Positions 1 through 9,198 of a DNA stretch of 64,000 nucleotides are shown here, piece after piece (the first letter of the stretch is position 1; each line of letters begins with the position of its first letter). The translations under genes and the position numbers were made by a program. The stretch spans positions 62,001 through 126,000 of the forward strand of contig CAAEWE010000018.1 of NCBI GenBank assembly GCA_900759665.1, in the 5' to 3' direction. This DNA is from Lachnospiraceae bacterium (GTDB lineage Bacteria > Bacillota > Clostridia > Lachnospirales > Lachnospiraceae). The notes under the pieces were generated by a model. That model was not told the DNA's origin. It searched no databases and saw only the letters and a program-made list of their open reading frames with translations.

Positions 1-657
1 GGTGTTGCTAAGGAGGATCTGGGAGCAGAGAATCTGGAGGCATTAAAGAAAGGAATTGCCAATCTGGAAAAGCATATCGAGAATGTATCAAAATTTGGTG
101 TACCATGTGTTGTAACATTAAACCGTTTTGTATCCGATACCGATGCCGAGCTGGCATTTGTCAAGGAGTTCTGCGAGGAACGCGGTTGTGATTTCGCTTT
201 GTCTGAGGTATGGGAAAACGGCGGTGAGGGTGGTATCGCTCTGGCAGAGAAGGTGTTAAATACTCTGGAGAACAAAGAAAGCCACTATGCTCCTCTGTAT
301 CAGGCGGAGCAGCCGATCAAGGACAAGATTGAGACGATCGCAAAGGAAATCTACGGAGCAGGAAGCGTCAGCTATGCACCTGCCGCATCACAGGCAATCG
401 CACGTCTGGAGAAGCTTGGTTATGGTGATCTGCCGGTATGTATGGCAAAGAATCAGTATTCCCTGTCGGATGATCCAAAGCTGCTTGGCTGTCCAAAGGA
501 TTTCCCAATCAATATCCGTGAGGTATATGTATCTGCCGGTGCAGGCTTTGTGGTAGCGATCACTGGTACGGTCATGACCATGCCGGGACTTCCGAAGCAT
601 CCGGCTGCAGAAGGCATTGATGTCAATGAGGACGGTGTGATCACGGGATTATTCTAA
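1..657 (+). CDS. fhs: Formate-tetrahydrofolate ligase, C-terminal part (5' end outside window)
   Basis: The frame is open from base 1 and ends at a TAA at 655-657, giving 218 residues of an enzyme usually about 556 long. Fhs joins formate to tetrahydrofolate using ATP in the cytosol, feeding one-carbon units to purine synthesis and, in acetogens, the Wood-Ljungdahl methyl branch. Family-typical stretches are visible: VTLNRFVSDTDAE, SEVWENGGEGG, and the C-terminal TGTVMTMPGLPKHPAAEGI. The first in-frame ATG at 199 is internal to the domain, so this is a truncation by the window edge and not a short gene. A rho-independent terminator follows. purL, 5 kb downstream, is another one-carbon/purine gene but not in the same operon. 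Confidence 0.95.
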   Translation, partial: GVAKEDLGAENLEALKKGIANLEKHIENVSKFGVPCVVTLNRFVSDTDAELAFVKEFCEERGCDFALSEVWENGGEGGIALAEKVLNTLENKESHYAPLYQAEQPIKDKIETIAKEIYGAGSVSYAPAASQAIARLEKLGYGDLPVCMAKNQYSLSDDPKLLGCPKDFPINIREVYVSAGAGFVVAITGTVMTMPGLPKHPAAEGIDVNEDGVITGLF

Positions 658-730
658 GGAGTATCCGGATATCCTATGAACCGTTTGGGAGTTCCATGAG
701 AAAAAATAAATCTGGCACCATAAAAAATAT

Positions 731-764
731 AAAAACTGGCAGTTTTCATACTGTCAGTTTTTAT
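731..764 (+). terminator. Rho-independent terminator after fhs
   Basis: A 12-base arm (731-742) pairs with 751-762 around an 8-base loop, with one G-U pair; the 3' arm ends in a T run. It sits about 75 bases after the fhs stop and before the ECF transporter gene. Confidence 0.8.
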
Positions 765-817
765 TTATGATATAGGAGATCTTGAATGAGAAATATAAAT
801 GAAAGAAGGAATTAATT

Positions 818-1369
818 ATGACAAAAGAGACAACAGTAGCAGGAATGAATGCTGCAGAGACAGAAACTTCACGCAGCAAGACCATTGAGATTACAATGGC
901 AGCATTATTTATCGCATTGACTTATGTGGCAACGGCATTTATTAATGTACGGATTCCGTTTCTGGCAGCCAATGGTGGTCTGATCCATCTGGGAAATATC
1001 CCTCTTTTTGTAGCGGCAGCAATTTATGGCAGGAGAACCGGTGCACTGGCGGGTGCTTTCGGTATGGGATTGTTTGATCTGACCTCCGGATGGGTTTCAT
1101 GGGCTCCATTTACCTTTGTGATCTGTGGCCTGATCGGTTTTGCATTTGCTGCAGTGGCAGGCAAAAAGGCTGGAAAGGTGCGTTTGATCCTGGCTGTTTT
1201 TGTGGCAGCGGCTATTAAGGTTGTCGGTTATTATATTGCCGAGATCATTTTATACGGAAGCTTTGTGGCACCGGTTACATCAATTCCTGGTAATCTGGTG
1301 CAGATCTTTGTTGCAGGACTGATCGCAGTTCCTGTGATCTTGGTATTACAGAAGGTACTCCATAATTAA
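818..1369 (+). CDS. ECF transporter S component (vitamin precursor uptake, possibly B6)
   Basis: This 183-residue protein is almost wholly hydrophobic after a polar N-terminus of about 20 residues, with five or six membrane segments. The segment AANGGLIHLGNIPLFVAAAI followed by GRRTGALAG and a short GWVSW loop is like S components of the COG4720/PF07155 kind, for which hydroxymethylpyrimidine and vitamin B6 have been proposed as substrates. S components bind the vitamin and use a shared EcfA-EcfA'-EcfT engine; no such genes are in this window, so a group II arrangement is inferred. It is 17 bases upstream of a PLP-dependent transaminase that resembles pyridoxamine-pyruvate transaminase, which favours a B6 compound. 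Start ATG 818 follows GAAAGAAGGA. Substrate is inference only. Confidence 0.75.
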   Translation: MTKETTVAGMNAAETETSRSKTIEITMAALFIALTYVATAFINVRIPFLAANGGLIHLGNIPLFVAAAIYGRRTGALAGAFGMGLFDLTSGWVSWAPFTFVICGLIGFAFAAVAGKKAGKVRLILAVFVAAAIKVVGYYIAEIILYGSFVAPVTSIPGNLVQIFVAGLIAVPVILVLQKVLHN

Positions 1370-1386
1370 TTAAGAAGGGTGATCTT

Positions 1387-2538
1387 ATGATAACATTAGA
1401 AAATACTTCCATCAAAATAATGACTCCGGGACCGACACAGGTGGCAGACAGTGTGTATCATGCCAGAAGCCTGCGGACTACTAATCCGGATCTGGATCCG
1501 GCATTTTATGATTTCTACCGGGACACATGCCGTCTGTTTGGGCGTCTGATCCATACGGAAAATGAATGCTTTATTCTGGGAGGAGAGGGAATCCTGGGAC
1601 TGGAGGCAGCCTGTGCTTCTCTGACGGAGCCGGAAGACCGTGTCCTTGTGATCGACAATGGAATCTTTGGAAAAGGTTTTGCTGATTTTGTGACTATGTA
1701 TCAGGGAGATCCGGTAACATGGTCTCTGGATTATCACAATCCGTTGTCGCCGGAGACGCTTCGGGATTATCTGGAGAAGGATCATGATTTTAAATATGCA
1801 ACGCTTGTACACAGTGATACGCCAAGCGGTCTGTTAAATCCGGTAGAAAAGTTGTGTCCGGTTCTGAAAGAATATGGCATTCTGACTGTGGTGGATTCGG
1901 TGACAGGAATGTTTGCGGATGAGCTGGATGTCGATGCAGCTCAGATCGATATTGTCTGCGGCGGATCCCAGAAAGCATTGTCTGCACCACCGGGACTTAC
2001 TATGGTAGCTGTCAGTGAGGATGCATTCGCAGCTATGCATGAGAGAAAGACACCGATCCGGTCGTTTTATGCGAATCTTCTTACCTTTGAAAATTATTAT
2101 AAGGATCAGTGGTTCCCTTATACCATGCCGGTCAGTGACATTATGGGACTGAGACAGGCTTTGGAAAATGTGGCGGCAGATCCAAAGCATCTGGATCGCC
2201 ATGCAAAGATTGCGGCAGCAACCAGAAAGGCATTGACAGAAGCAGGACTTACGTTGTATCTTGAAAGTGGCTTTGCATCCTCTGTTACGGTATTTAATGT
2301 GCCGGAGGGAATGAAAGCACAGGATATTTTGAATACAATGGTAGAAAAGCACCATATTATGATCGCAGGCTGCTTTGACGTGCTTGCGGGTAAGGTGATC
2401 CGGATTGGTCATATGGGCAATAATGCCAATGAGGCGGATATGACAGAGACATTGAGGGCTTTGGCACAGACGCTGCAGGAACTGGGCTTTGATGTGAAAG
2501 CAGATCCGGCGGAAAGCTTTCAGACATATATGAAGTAA
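1387..2538 (+). CDS. Class V aminotransferase, pyridoxamine-pyruvate transaminase-like
   Basis: A 383-residue fold-type I PLP enzyme of the alanine-glyoxylate/serine-pyruvate aminotransferase family. Visible features are TPGPT near the N-terminus (residues 13-17), the PLP-ring aspartate D170 in VVDSVTG, the Schiff-base lysine K196 in GGSQKALSAPPG, and RIGHMG near the C-terminus (carboxylate-binding arginine). The blocks GLEAACASL, HSDTPSGLLNP and KALSAPPGLTM resemble, from memory, the Mesorhizobium loti pyridoxamine-pyruvate transaminase more than ordinary alanine-glyoxylate enzymes. It lies directly behind an ECF S component, forming a two-gene unit; salvage of an imported B6 vitamer is the inferred role. 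An ordinary alanine-glyoxylate or serine-glyoxylate aminotransferase is the alternative. Confidence 0.8.
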   Translation: MITLENTSIKIMTPGPTQVADSVYHARSLRTTNPDLDPAFYDFYRDTCRLFGRLIHTENECFILGGEGILGLEAACASLTEPEDRVLVIDNGIFGKGFADFVTMYQGDPVTWSLDYHNPLSPETLRDYLEKDHDFKYATLVHSDTPSGLLNPVEKLCPVLKEYGILTVVDSVTGMFADELDVDAAQIDIVCGGSQKALSAPPGLTMVAVSEDAFAAMHERKTPIRSFYANLLTFENYYKDQWFPYTMPVSDIMGLRQALENVAADPKHLDRHAKIAAATRKALTEAGLTLYLESGFASSVTVFNVPEGMKAQDILNTMVEKHHIMIAGCFDVLAGKVIRIGHMGNNANEADMTETLRALAQTLQELGFDVKADPAESFQTYMK

Positions 2539-2578
2539 GATGATAGGTGCTGACCATGGGAAGGGTTAGGTCGTATAT

Positions 2579-3553
2579 ATGAAACAGTTGAAGGAAGATC
2601 TGAAAAACCAGACATTTCATCCAGTATATCTTCTGTATGGAGAGGAAGACTATCTGAAAAGAATGTACCGTGACAGACTGAAAAAGGCAGTACTGGGTGA
2701 TGGGGATGAGATGAACTATTCCTATTTCGAGGGAAAGGATATTGATTTTCCGACGCTGCGGGAAGCGGCCGATACCCTTCCTTTTTTCAGTGACTACCGC
2801 ATTATCATTGTGGAAAACAGCCGTTGGTTTAAAAATGCATCTGAGCTGGCAGATTATCTTCCGGCGATGCCTGATACTACCGTGATGGTCTTTGTAGAGA
2901 AAGAAGTGGATAAACGAAATAAGCTTTACAAATATGTCAATAAAAACGGTCTTGCGGTGGAAATGACTACGATGAATGAGAAGGAATTAAAGACCTGGGT
3001 TGCCGTTTTGTTAAAACAAAATGGAAGAAAGATGCGGGAAAGTACCGCTGCTTACCTGTTGGAACAGGTCGATAACTCCATGACCAATATCAAAAACGAG
3101 CTGGATAAGCTGATTTCCTACACAGAGGGACGTGAGGAGATCACGGAGAAGGATATTGATGAAGTATGCAGTGTCCAGGTTACAGGGAGGATCTTTCAGA
3201 TGATGGATGCAGTGGCGTCCGGTAATCAGGGAGAAACTCTGCGTTTATATCATGATCTGCTGACTCTGCGGGAGAATCCCATGTCTATTCTGTATCTTTT
3301 GACGAGACATTTCAATCTGCTTCTTCAGGTCAAGGGGATGGTGGGAAAGTATGACCGTTCGGAAATGGCCAAAAAAGCGGGAGTTCCCCCTTTTGCCGTG
3401 GGAAAATATCAGGCACAGTGTCGTAGATTTTCAGGACAAAGGCTTCGGAACATGCTGGAAGCCTGTATTGATACGGAATATCAGTTTAAACGGGGGAGTA
3501 TTGGAGACCAGCTTGGAGTGGAACTTTTGCTGATCTCTTTTGCGGAATCATAA
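2579..3553 (+). CDS. holA: DNA polymerase III subunit delta
   Basis: HolA (324 residues, typical length) is the clamp-loader subunit that opens the beta sliding clamp. The N-terminal block TFHPVYLLYGEEDYLKRMY is the characteristic opening of the family, followed by an AAA+-like region without a Walker A motif and a C-terminal helical collar domain (DQLGVELLLISFAE). Start ATG 2579 is preceded by GGGAAGGG. The gene is 40 bases after the aminotransferase and is followed by a tRNA with its own promoter, so it probably ends that transcription unit. Confidence 0.95.
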   Translation: MKQLKEDLKNQTFHPVYLLYGEEDYLKRMYRDRLKKAVLGDGDEMNYSYFEGKDIDFPTLREAADTLPFFSDYRIIIVENSRWFKNASELADYLPAMPDTTVMVFVEKEVDKRNKLYKYVNKNGLAVEMTTMNEKELKTWVAVLLKQNGRKMRESTAAYLLEQVDNSMTNIKNELDKLISYTEGREEITEKDIDEVCSVQVTGRIFQMMDAVASGNQGETLRLYHDLLTLRENPMSILYLLTRHFNLLLQVKGMVGKYDRSEMAKKAGVPPFAVGKYQAQCRRFSGQRLRNMLEACIDTEYQFKRGSIGDQLGVELLLISFAES

Positions 3554-3602
3554 AATATTAAAAAATACGTCAAAAAATTGGATAAAAATTTAAAAATAGT
3601 TG

Positions 3603-3631
3603 TTGACAATCTGTTATAAAGATGATAATAT
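3603..3631 (+). promoter_or_regulatory. Promoter of tRNA-Leu
   Basis: TTGACA at 3603-3608, 17-base spacer, TAATAT at 3626-3631. Transcription should begin near the GTGCTTG at 3639, about 30 bases before the mature tRNA. The layout matches the tRNA-Gly promoter at 9129 base for base in spacing. Confidence 0.75.
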
Positions 3632-3669
3632 ACTAATCGTGCTTGCGGGAACAACCTGCAAGACGAAAT

Positions 3670-3753
3670 GCGGAAGTGCTGGAATTGGCAGACAGGCTAG
3701 ATTCAGGTTCTAGTTCGGATTTCCGAGTGAGGGTTCAAGTCCCTTCTTCCGCA
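3670..3753 (+). tRNA. tRNA-Leu (anticodon CAG)
   Basis: An 84-base tRNA with acceptor stem GCGGAAG (3670-3676) pairing with CTTCCGC (3746-3752) and discriminator A3753. The anticodon arm CTAGA-TTCAGGT-TCTAG gives CAG, which reads CUG leucine codons. The long variable arm (TTCGGATTTCCGAG) and the TTCAAGT T-loop fit a class II leucine tRNA. CCA is not encoded. A hairpin (CTTGCGGG with CCTGCAAG) occupies the short leader. Confidence 0.97.
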
Positions 3754-3770
3754 TTCAATATTTTGTTTAT

Positions 3771-3803
3771 GAGAAACCTTGATAATGACAGGTTTCTTTT
3801 TTT
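3771..3803 (+). terminator. Terminator after tRNA-Leu
   Basis: AGAAACCT (3772-3779) pairs perfectly with AGGTTTCT (3790-3797) around a 10-base loop, followed by seven Ts. Confidence 0.85.
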
Positions 3804-3879
3804 GTCTAACAGGAAATGACTGCCGGTTCTTCATAAAATTGTGTAATTTATGAGTTTTGTGTGAAATCGGAATAATTTC

Positions 3880-3907
3880 TTGACTTCTCTTATATTTTCG
3901 GTAGAAT
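3880..3907 (+). promoter_or_regulatory. Promoter of the SurA/PrsA-like gene
   Basis: TTGACT at 3880-3885 and TAGAAT at 3902-3907 with a 16-base spacer, about 50 bases upstream of the ATG at 3961. Confidence 0.6.
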
Positions 3908-3960
3908 AGAAAGTAGCGTTTTATTTTTGAACGTGATAATTACTGAGTGGAGGAGTAAAC

Positions 3961-5211
3961 ATGAATTCATCAAAAAAAATCATGAACAGGCAGACGGGCG
4001 AAAAGGAAAAGACAACTACCCCTGTATCTGCAGCAAAAGGAGATAAGAAGTTGTCCGATGGCGGCTTCAGCGATACCAAGAAGATTGTGATCGGTGCGAT
4101 CTGTGCCATTATCGTTCTGGTACTTTGTATTGGAGTTGGTATCCAGCAGTTTAAGCCAAAGGTTGTATTAAAGATCAATAATACCAAGCTGACAATGGAT
4201 GATATGATGTATCCGATCTATGAACGTGAGAGTGCATATCTGGCATATGATGAGATGTATCAGATGTACACCGGAAAGTCTATTTGGGAAAATAATTACA
4301 TGGGAAGCGACAGAAATGTAGATTCCTCTGCAACAAATGCAACCGGCATCAAGCAGGAGGTCATTGATACTGAGACAGAGTATGAGATCCTGTATCAGGA
4401 GGCAAAGAAAGCAGGATATAAGTTAAGTGCGGATGATAAAAAGGAAGTACAGGATGAAGTTAAAAAGTCATTAAAGGGGCTTTCCTTTACCCAGAAGCTT
4501 CGCCTGAATATTTCCAAAAGTAAGCTGACAAAGCGTTTTGAGCTTCGCAAGCTGGCAGACAATTACAAGAAGGCAGAAACGAAGGAGCTGGACAAGACGG
4601 TTGACGAAAAGGCAGCTATCAAGGATATATCCAAAAAGGATTACAGAGAATACAAGATCCAGTGTTATGCATTTTCTACATCAACTACAGATTCCGATGG
4701 AAATACCAAGAAGCTTTCTGATAGCGAGAAGAGTAAGCTGGAGAAAGAACTTCAGGATTTATATAAGAAATCTTCTGATGCGAAGGACTTTTCCAAGCTT
4801 CTGGGAGATGACAGTAAGTCTGATGTTAAATTCTCCGATACAAGCTTTACCGAAAAGGATGGCTGGAGCATGGTAACGGACAAAAAGCTTCTCAAGCAGA
4901 TCAAGGCAATGAAAAAGAATGAGATTTCTAAAATCATTGAGGATAAAAATACCGGATATGTTCTTTTTGTGAAGATGGTAGATAACAATTCACAGGACAG
5001 CTATAAGAAGGCATGTGATTCTGCAGTTGAATCTGCACAGAATGATGCCTATGATAAGTGGTATCAGGGAATTCTTGAGAACTACAAGGTAACAACAAAT
5101 TCTGATGTCTGGGATGATGTTAAGATCGGTTCTGTGACAACGGATATTGTTACTGCAGCAGACCTTGAGAAGATGAAGGATGATTCTTCCGATGCATCTT
5201 CTGGAAAGTAA
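3961..5211 (+). CDS. Membrane-anchored SurA/PrsA-like protein lacking a clear PPIase core
   Basis: A 416-residue lysine-rich protein with a cytoplasmic N-terminus of about 40 residues, one membrane segment (about 42-62, IVIGAICAIIVLVLCIGVG) and a large outer domain. The stretch beginning VVLKINNTKLTMDDM and the later EYEILYQEAKKAGYKLSADD resemble the N-terminal chaperone part of SurA/PrsA foldases (short beta element, then helices ending in an EAKKAG-like motif). I do not see a convincing parvulin domain; the C-terminal half (DAKDFSKLLGDDS, EKDGWSMV) may be a degenerate one. It has its own promoter and a good RBS (GAGTGGAGGAG). A role in folding or holding exported proteins is inferred. Confidence 0.6.
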   Translation: MNSSKKIMNRQTGEKEKTTTPVSAAKGDKKLSDGGFSDTKKIVIGAICAIIVLVLCIGVGIQQFKPKVVLKINNTKLTMDDMMYPIYERESAYLAYDEMYQMYTGKSIWENNYMGSDRNVDSSATNATGIKQEVIDTETEYEILYQEAKKAGYKLSADDKKEVQDEVKKSLKGLSFTQKLRLNISKSKLTKRFELRKLADNYKKAETKELDKTVDEKAAIKDISKKDYREYKIQCYAFSTSTTDSDGNTKKLSDSEKSKLEKELQDLYKKSSDAKDFSKLLGDDSKSDVKFSDTSFTEKDGWSMVTDKKLLKQIKAMKKNEISKIIEDKNTGYVLFVKMVDNNSQDSYKKACDSAVESAQNDAYDKWYQGILENYKVTTNSDVWDDVKIGSVTTDIVTAADLEKMKDDSSDASSGK

Positions 5212-5224
5212 TATATAACAATAA

Positions 5225-5262
5225 TGGTGTAAGGGTCAAAATGCTTCCTGGCTCTTACATCA
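5225..5262 (+). terminator. Hairpin between SurA-like gene and purL (possible terminator)
   Basis: TGGTGTAAG (5225-5233) pairs with CTTACATCA (5254-5262) and the stem can extend inward with wobble pairs. The following sequence has only a broken T run, so it may be a weak terminator or a leader hairpin for purL. Confidence 0.4.
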
Positions 5263-5306
5263 TATCATTTCATTAGTATGTTGCTGATCACAAACAGGAG
5301 GAAAAA

Positions 5307-8300
5307 ATGGGACAGGTAAAAAGAATTTACGTGGAGAAAAAAGCTCCTTATGCAGTTCGGGCAAAAGAACTGAAGGAGGAAGTAAGACAGTATCTTGGCA
5401 TTACCGCTTTGCGTAACGTGAGGGTTTTGATACGTTATGACGTGGAAAATCTTAGCGATGCCACATATCAGCAGGCATTGATGACGGTATTTTCAGAGCC
5501 GCCTGTAGATGATTATTATGAGGAGACCTTTGAGATGGATCCGGATGCATTCTGCTTTTCCGTAGAATATCTTCCGGGACAGTTTGATCAGAGAGCAGAT
5601 TCCGCAGAACAGTGTGTAAAGCTTTTAAACGAAAAAGAGAATCCGGTGATCCGTTCTGCGACAACGTATGTTTTTGAGGGAGAGATCAGTGAGGAAGACC
5701 GCACAAGGATCAAGGAATATTGTATCAATCCGGTAGATTCCAGGGAAACCGACGAACAGAAACCGGATACACTGGTTCAGAAGTTTGACGAGCCGGCAGA
5801 CGTAGCTGTCTTTGAAGGATTCCAGAGTATGCCGGAGGCAGAATTGAAGGAGCTTTATGCTTCCCTGAATCTGGCGATGACCTTTAAGGATTTCCTGCAT
5901 ATCCAGAAGTATTTTGCAGGAGAGGAGAAGCGTGATCCGTCTGTGACAGAGATCCGTGTACTGGATACATACTGGTCCGATCACTGCCGTCACACCACAT
6001 TCCTCACCGAGTTAAAGAATGTTACCTTTGATGATGGTTATTATAAGAAACCGATTGAGAATACATATCAGGAGTATTATGCCGCTCATAAGGAAATGTT
6101 TGCAGGCAGAGATGATAAATTTGTTTCTCTGATGGATATTGCGCTTCTGGCAATGCGTCAGTTAAAGAAAGCCGGCAAGCTGGATGATATGGAAGAGTCT
6201 GATGAGATCAATGCCTGCTCCATCGTGGTTCCTGTTGAGATTGACGGAAAGGAAGAGGAGTGGCTTGTATTCTTTAAGAACGAGACACACAATCATCCGA
6301 CCGAGATCGAGCCGTTTGGTGGTGCTGCTACCTGTCTTGGTGGTGCAATCCGTGATCCGTTGTCAGGCAGAGGTTATGTGTATCAGGCAATGCGTGTGAC
6401 TGGTGCGGCTGATCCGACGGTTTCCATGAAGGATACCCTTCCGGGTAAGCTGCCACAGCGTAAGATCACTACAGGTGCTGCTCATGGATACAGCTCTTAT
6501 GGTAACCAGATCGGTCTTGCGACCGGACTGGTCAATGAGGTTTATCATCCAAACTATGTAGCGAAGCGTATGGAGATCGGTGCTGTGATGGGTGCTGCTC
6601 CGAGACGCAATGTCATTCGTGAAAACAGCGATCCGGGCGATATTATCATTCTTCTGGGTGGTCGTACCGGACGCGATGGTATCGGTGGTGCTACAGGATC
6701 TTCTAAGGCACATACCACAAAGTCGATTGATGTCTGTGGTGCAGAGGTTCAGAAGGGTAATGCTCCGACAGAGCGAAAGATCCAGCGTCTGTTCCGCCGC
6801 CAGGAGGTCAGCTCTATTATTAAGAAGTGTAACGATTTCGGTGCCGGCGGTGTGTCTGTTGCCATCGGTGAGCTGGCGGATGGTCTGGAGGTTAATCTGG
6901 ACAAGGTGCCAAAGAAATATGCCGGACTGGACGGCACAGAGCTTGCGATTTCTGAGTCTCAGGAGCGTATGGCTGTTGTTGTTGCCAAGTCCGATGTGGA
7001 TAAAATGCTTGCTTTTGCGGCAGAGGAAAATTTAGAGGCTGTTGTTGTGGCTGAGGTTACAGAAAGCCCGCGTCTTGTACTGAAGTGGAGAGGCAGCACC
7101 ATCGTAGATATCTCCAGAGCGTTCCTTGATACCAATGGTGCTCATCAGGAGACCGATGTCGAAGTGACGATGCCGGATCAGGACAAAAACTACTTCCGGG
7201 AAAAGAAGGATACAAGAGATCTGAAGCGCGCATGGTTAGATACTCTGCGTGATCTGAATGTCTGCTCCCAGAAGGGACTTGTGGAGATGTTTGACAGCTC
7301 CATCGGTGCCTCTACCGTAACGATGCCTTATGGCGGAAAGACACAGCATACACCGATCCAGACCATGATCGCAAAGCTTCCTGTCCTGGAGGGCAAATGC
7401 GATACCGTTACGATGATGAGCTATGGCATGGATCCATATCTGACAAGCTGGAGCCCTTATCATGGAGCTGTTTATGCCGTGATCTCATCTGTAGCCAAGA
7501 TTGTCGCTTCCGGTGGAGATTACAGCAAGATACGTTTTACATTCCAGGAGTATTTCAGACGTCTCGGAACAGATCCGAAGCGTTGGGGTGAGCCTATGGC
7601 AGCTCTCTTGGGTGCTTATGATGCACAGATGAAGCTGGGACTTCCATCTATCGGTGGAAAGGACAGTATGTCCGGTTCCTTTAATGATATTGATGTACCG
7701 CCAACATTATGCTCCTTTGCAGTTGACGTAGCGACTTTGCAGGATGTTGTCAGTCCGGAGCTGAAAAAGGCAGGCAATGTTCTTGTGAAGTTTGATATTG
7801 AGAAGGATGAGTTTGATCTTCCGGTATATTCTCAGTTAATGAGTCTCTATGCAGACATTACAAAGCTGATCCATGAGAAGAAGATTGCTTCTGCATATGC
7901 CGTTGGATTTGGTGGTATCTGCGAGGCTGTCAGCAAAATGGCATTTGGTAACGAGTTTGGTGTCACATTAAATGATCAGCTTTCCATTGATGAGTTGTTT
8001 GCAAAGGATTACGGTTCTGTTATTGTTGAGATGGATCCGGAGGACTATGCAGCATGTAAGCTTACCGGCAAAGAAATCGGTACTGTTACGGAGCAGCCGA
8101 ACTTTGTAGCAGGTACGACATCTATTTCCATGAAGGAAGCATATGAGGCATGGACAGGACGTCTGGAGGAAGTATTCCCGACCAGATCCGGTGTAGAGCA
8201 GAAGCCTCTGGAGGATACCCTGTTTGATGCAAAACAGGTTTATACCGCACAGAGAAAGCTGGCAAGGCCAAAGGTATTTATTCCTGTATTTCCTGGTACA

Positions 8301-9062
8301 AACTGCGAGTATGATACCACAAAAGCATTTGAGCAGGCGGGAGCAGAGGTAGAGACAATTGTATTTAAGAATATGACAGAGGGACAGATCGTAGAGTCTG
8401 TCAATGCCTTTGAAAAAGCCATCCGTGAGAGTCAGATCCTGATGTTCTCCGGCGGATTCAGTGCAGGTGATGAGCCGGACGGTTCTGCGAAGTTTATTGC
8501 GTCCATTTTCAGAAATCCAAAGATCATGGATGCGGTTCATGATCTGCTGCAGCAGAGAGACGGCCTCGCTCTTGGTATCTGTAACGGATTCCAGGCGCTG
8601 ATCAAGCTGGGACTTGTGCCATACGGTGAGATTAAGCCACAGACAGCGGGAGCACCGACTCTGACAACCAACAGTATTGGACGTCATATTTCCAAGTCTG
8701 TTTACACAAAGGTGGTAACCAACAAGTCTCCATGGCTGATGCGTGCAGAGCTTGGTGGTGTTTATGCAATCCCGGCTTCTCACGGTGAAGGTCGTTTCGT
8801 TGCACCGGAGAATGTGATCAGGGAGCTCTTTGCCAATGGACAGGTAGCAACACGTTACGTGGATCTGCAGGGCAATCCAACTATGGACGAGGAATTCAAT
8901 CCAAATGGCTCGTATGCGGCTATTGAGGGTATTACAAGCCCGGATGGAAGAGTTCTGGGTAAGATGGCTCACTCCGAGCGTATTGGTGACGGTGTGGCTG
9001 TCAATATTTATGGCAATCAGAACCAGCATATCTTTGAATCCGGTGTATCTTATTTTAAGTAA
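5307..9062 (+). CDS. purL: Phosphoribosylformylglycinamidine synthase, single-chain
   Basis: A 1251-residue fusion carrying both the PurL synthase and the PurQ glutaminase, slightly shorter than the E. coli enzyme (about 1295). It converts FGAR, glutamine and ATP to FGAM in purine synthesis. The N-terminal PurS-like region is followed by the synthase half (FFKNETHNHPTEIEPFGGAAT, GDIIILLGGRTGRDGIGGAT) and a C-terminal class I amidotransferase with nucleophile C1092 in LGICNGFQ and the SHGEGRF His-Glu pair. Many low-GC bacteria split this into purS, purQ and purL; the fused form is common in Clostridia. Start ATG 5307 follows AGGAGG. Codon use leans to CGT, GGT and GTT, as in highly expressed genes. 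No other pur gene is adjacent. Confidence 0.97.
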   Translation: MGQVKRIYVEKKAPYAVRAKELKEEVRQYLGITALRNVRVLIRYDVENLSDATYQQALMTVFSEPPVDDYYEETFEMDPDAFCFSVEYLPGQFDQRADSAEQCVKLLNEKENPVIRSATTYVFEGEISEEDRTRIKEYCINPVDSRETDEQKPDTLVQKFDEPADVAVFEGFQSMPEAELKELYASLNLAMTFKDFLHIQKYFAGEEKRDPSVTEIRVLDTYWSDHCRHTTFLTELKNVTFDDGYYKKPIENTYQEYYAAHKEMFAGRDDKFVSLMDIALLAMRQLKKAGKLDDMEESDEINACSIVVPVEIDGKEEEWLVFFKNETHNHPTEIEPFGGAATCLGGAIRDPLSGRGYVYQAMRVTGAADPTVSMKDTLPGKLPQRKITTGAAHGYSSYGNQIGLATGLVNEVYHPNYVAKRMEIGAVMGAAPRRNVIRENSDPGDIIILLGGRTGRDGIGGATGSSKAHTTKSIDVCGAEVQKGNAPTERKIQRLFRRQEVSSIIKKCNDFGAGGVSVAIGELADGLEVNLDKVPKKYAGLDGTELAISESQERMAVVVAKSDVDKMLAFAAEENLEAVVVAEVTESPRLVLKWRGSTIVDISRAFLDTNGAHQETDVEVTMPDQDKNYFREKKDTRDLKRAWLDTLRDLNVCSQKGLVEMFDSSIGASTVTMPYGGKTQHTPIQTMIAKLPVLEGKCDTVTMMSYGMDPYLTSWSPYHGAVYAVISSVAKIVASGGDYSKIRFTFQEYFRRLGTDPKRWGEPMAALLGAYDAQMKLGLPSIGGKDSMSGSFNDIDVPPTLCSFAVDVATLQDVVSPELKKAGNVLVKFDIEKDEFDLPVYSQLMSLYADITKLIHEKKIASAYAVGFGGICEAVSKMAFGNEFGVTLNDQLSIDELFAKDYGSVIVEMDPEDYAACKLTGKEIGTVTEQPNFVAGTTSISMKEAYEAWTGRLEEVFPTRSGVEQKPLEDTLFDAKQVYTAQRKLARPKVFIPVFPGTNCEYDTTKAFEQAGAEVETIVFKNMTEGQIVESVNAFEKAIRESQILMFSGGFSAGDEPDGSAKFIASIFRNPKIMDAVHDLLQQRDGLALGICNGFQALIKLGLVPYGEIKPQTAGAPTLTTNSIGRHISKSVYTKVVTNKSPWLMRAELGGVYAIPASHGEGRFVAPENVIRELFANGQVATRYVDLQGNPTMDEEFNPNGSYAAIEGITSPDGRVLGKMAHSERIGDGVAVNIYGNQNQHIFESGVSYFK

Positions 9063-9128
9063 AATGATGGGAAAATCGGAGAAGATTTTGTGTTAGAAAA
9101 ATAAATATAAAAAAAATAAAAAAAGTGG

Positions 9129-9157
9129 TTGACAAATCACACGCTTTCCGATAGAAT
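9129..9157 (+). promoter_or_regulatory. Promoter of tRNA-Gly
   Basis: TTGACA (9129-9134), 17-base spacer, TAGAAT (9152-9157). The first transcribed bases, GTGCTTG at 9165, are the same as for tRNA-Leu. Confidence 0.75.
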
Positions 9158-9198
9158 ACTACTTGTGCTTGAGACAAGCGGTTGTCGGAAAGCGAAAT

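Noticed and set aside
658..817. Possible riboswitch upstream of the ECF transporter gene
   Set aside because: Apart from the fhs terminator, the gap is too short and AT-rich, and no TPP, FMN or other conserved core is visible.
7968..9029. A 353-codon open frame on the - strand across the 3' half of purL
   Set aside because: It lies wholly inside a strongly conserved gene on the other strand, has no RBS, and its translation is Cys/Leu/Ile-rich without domain features; it is an antisense shadow.
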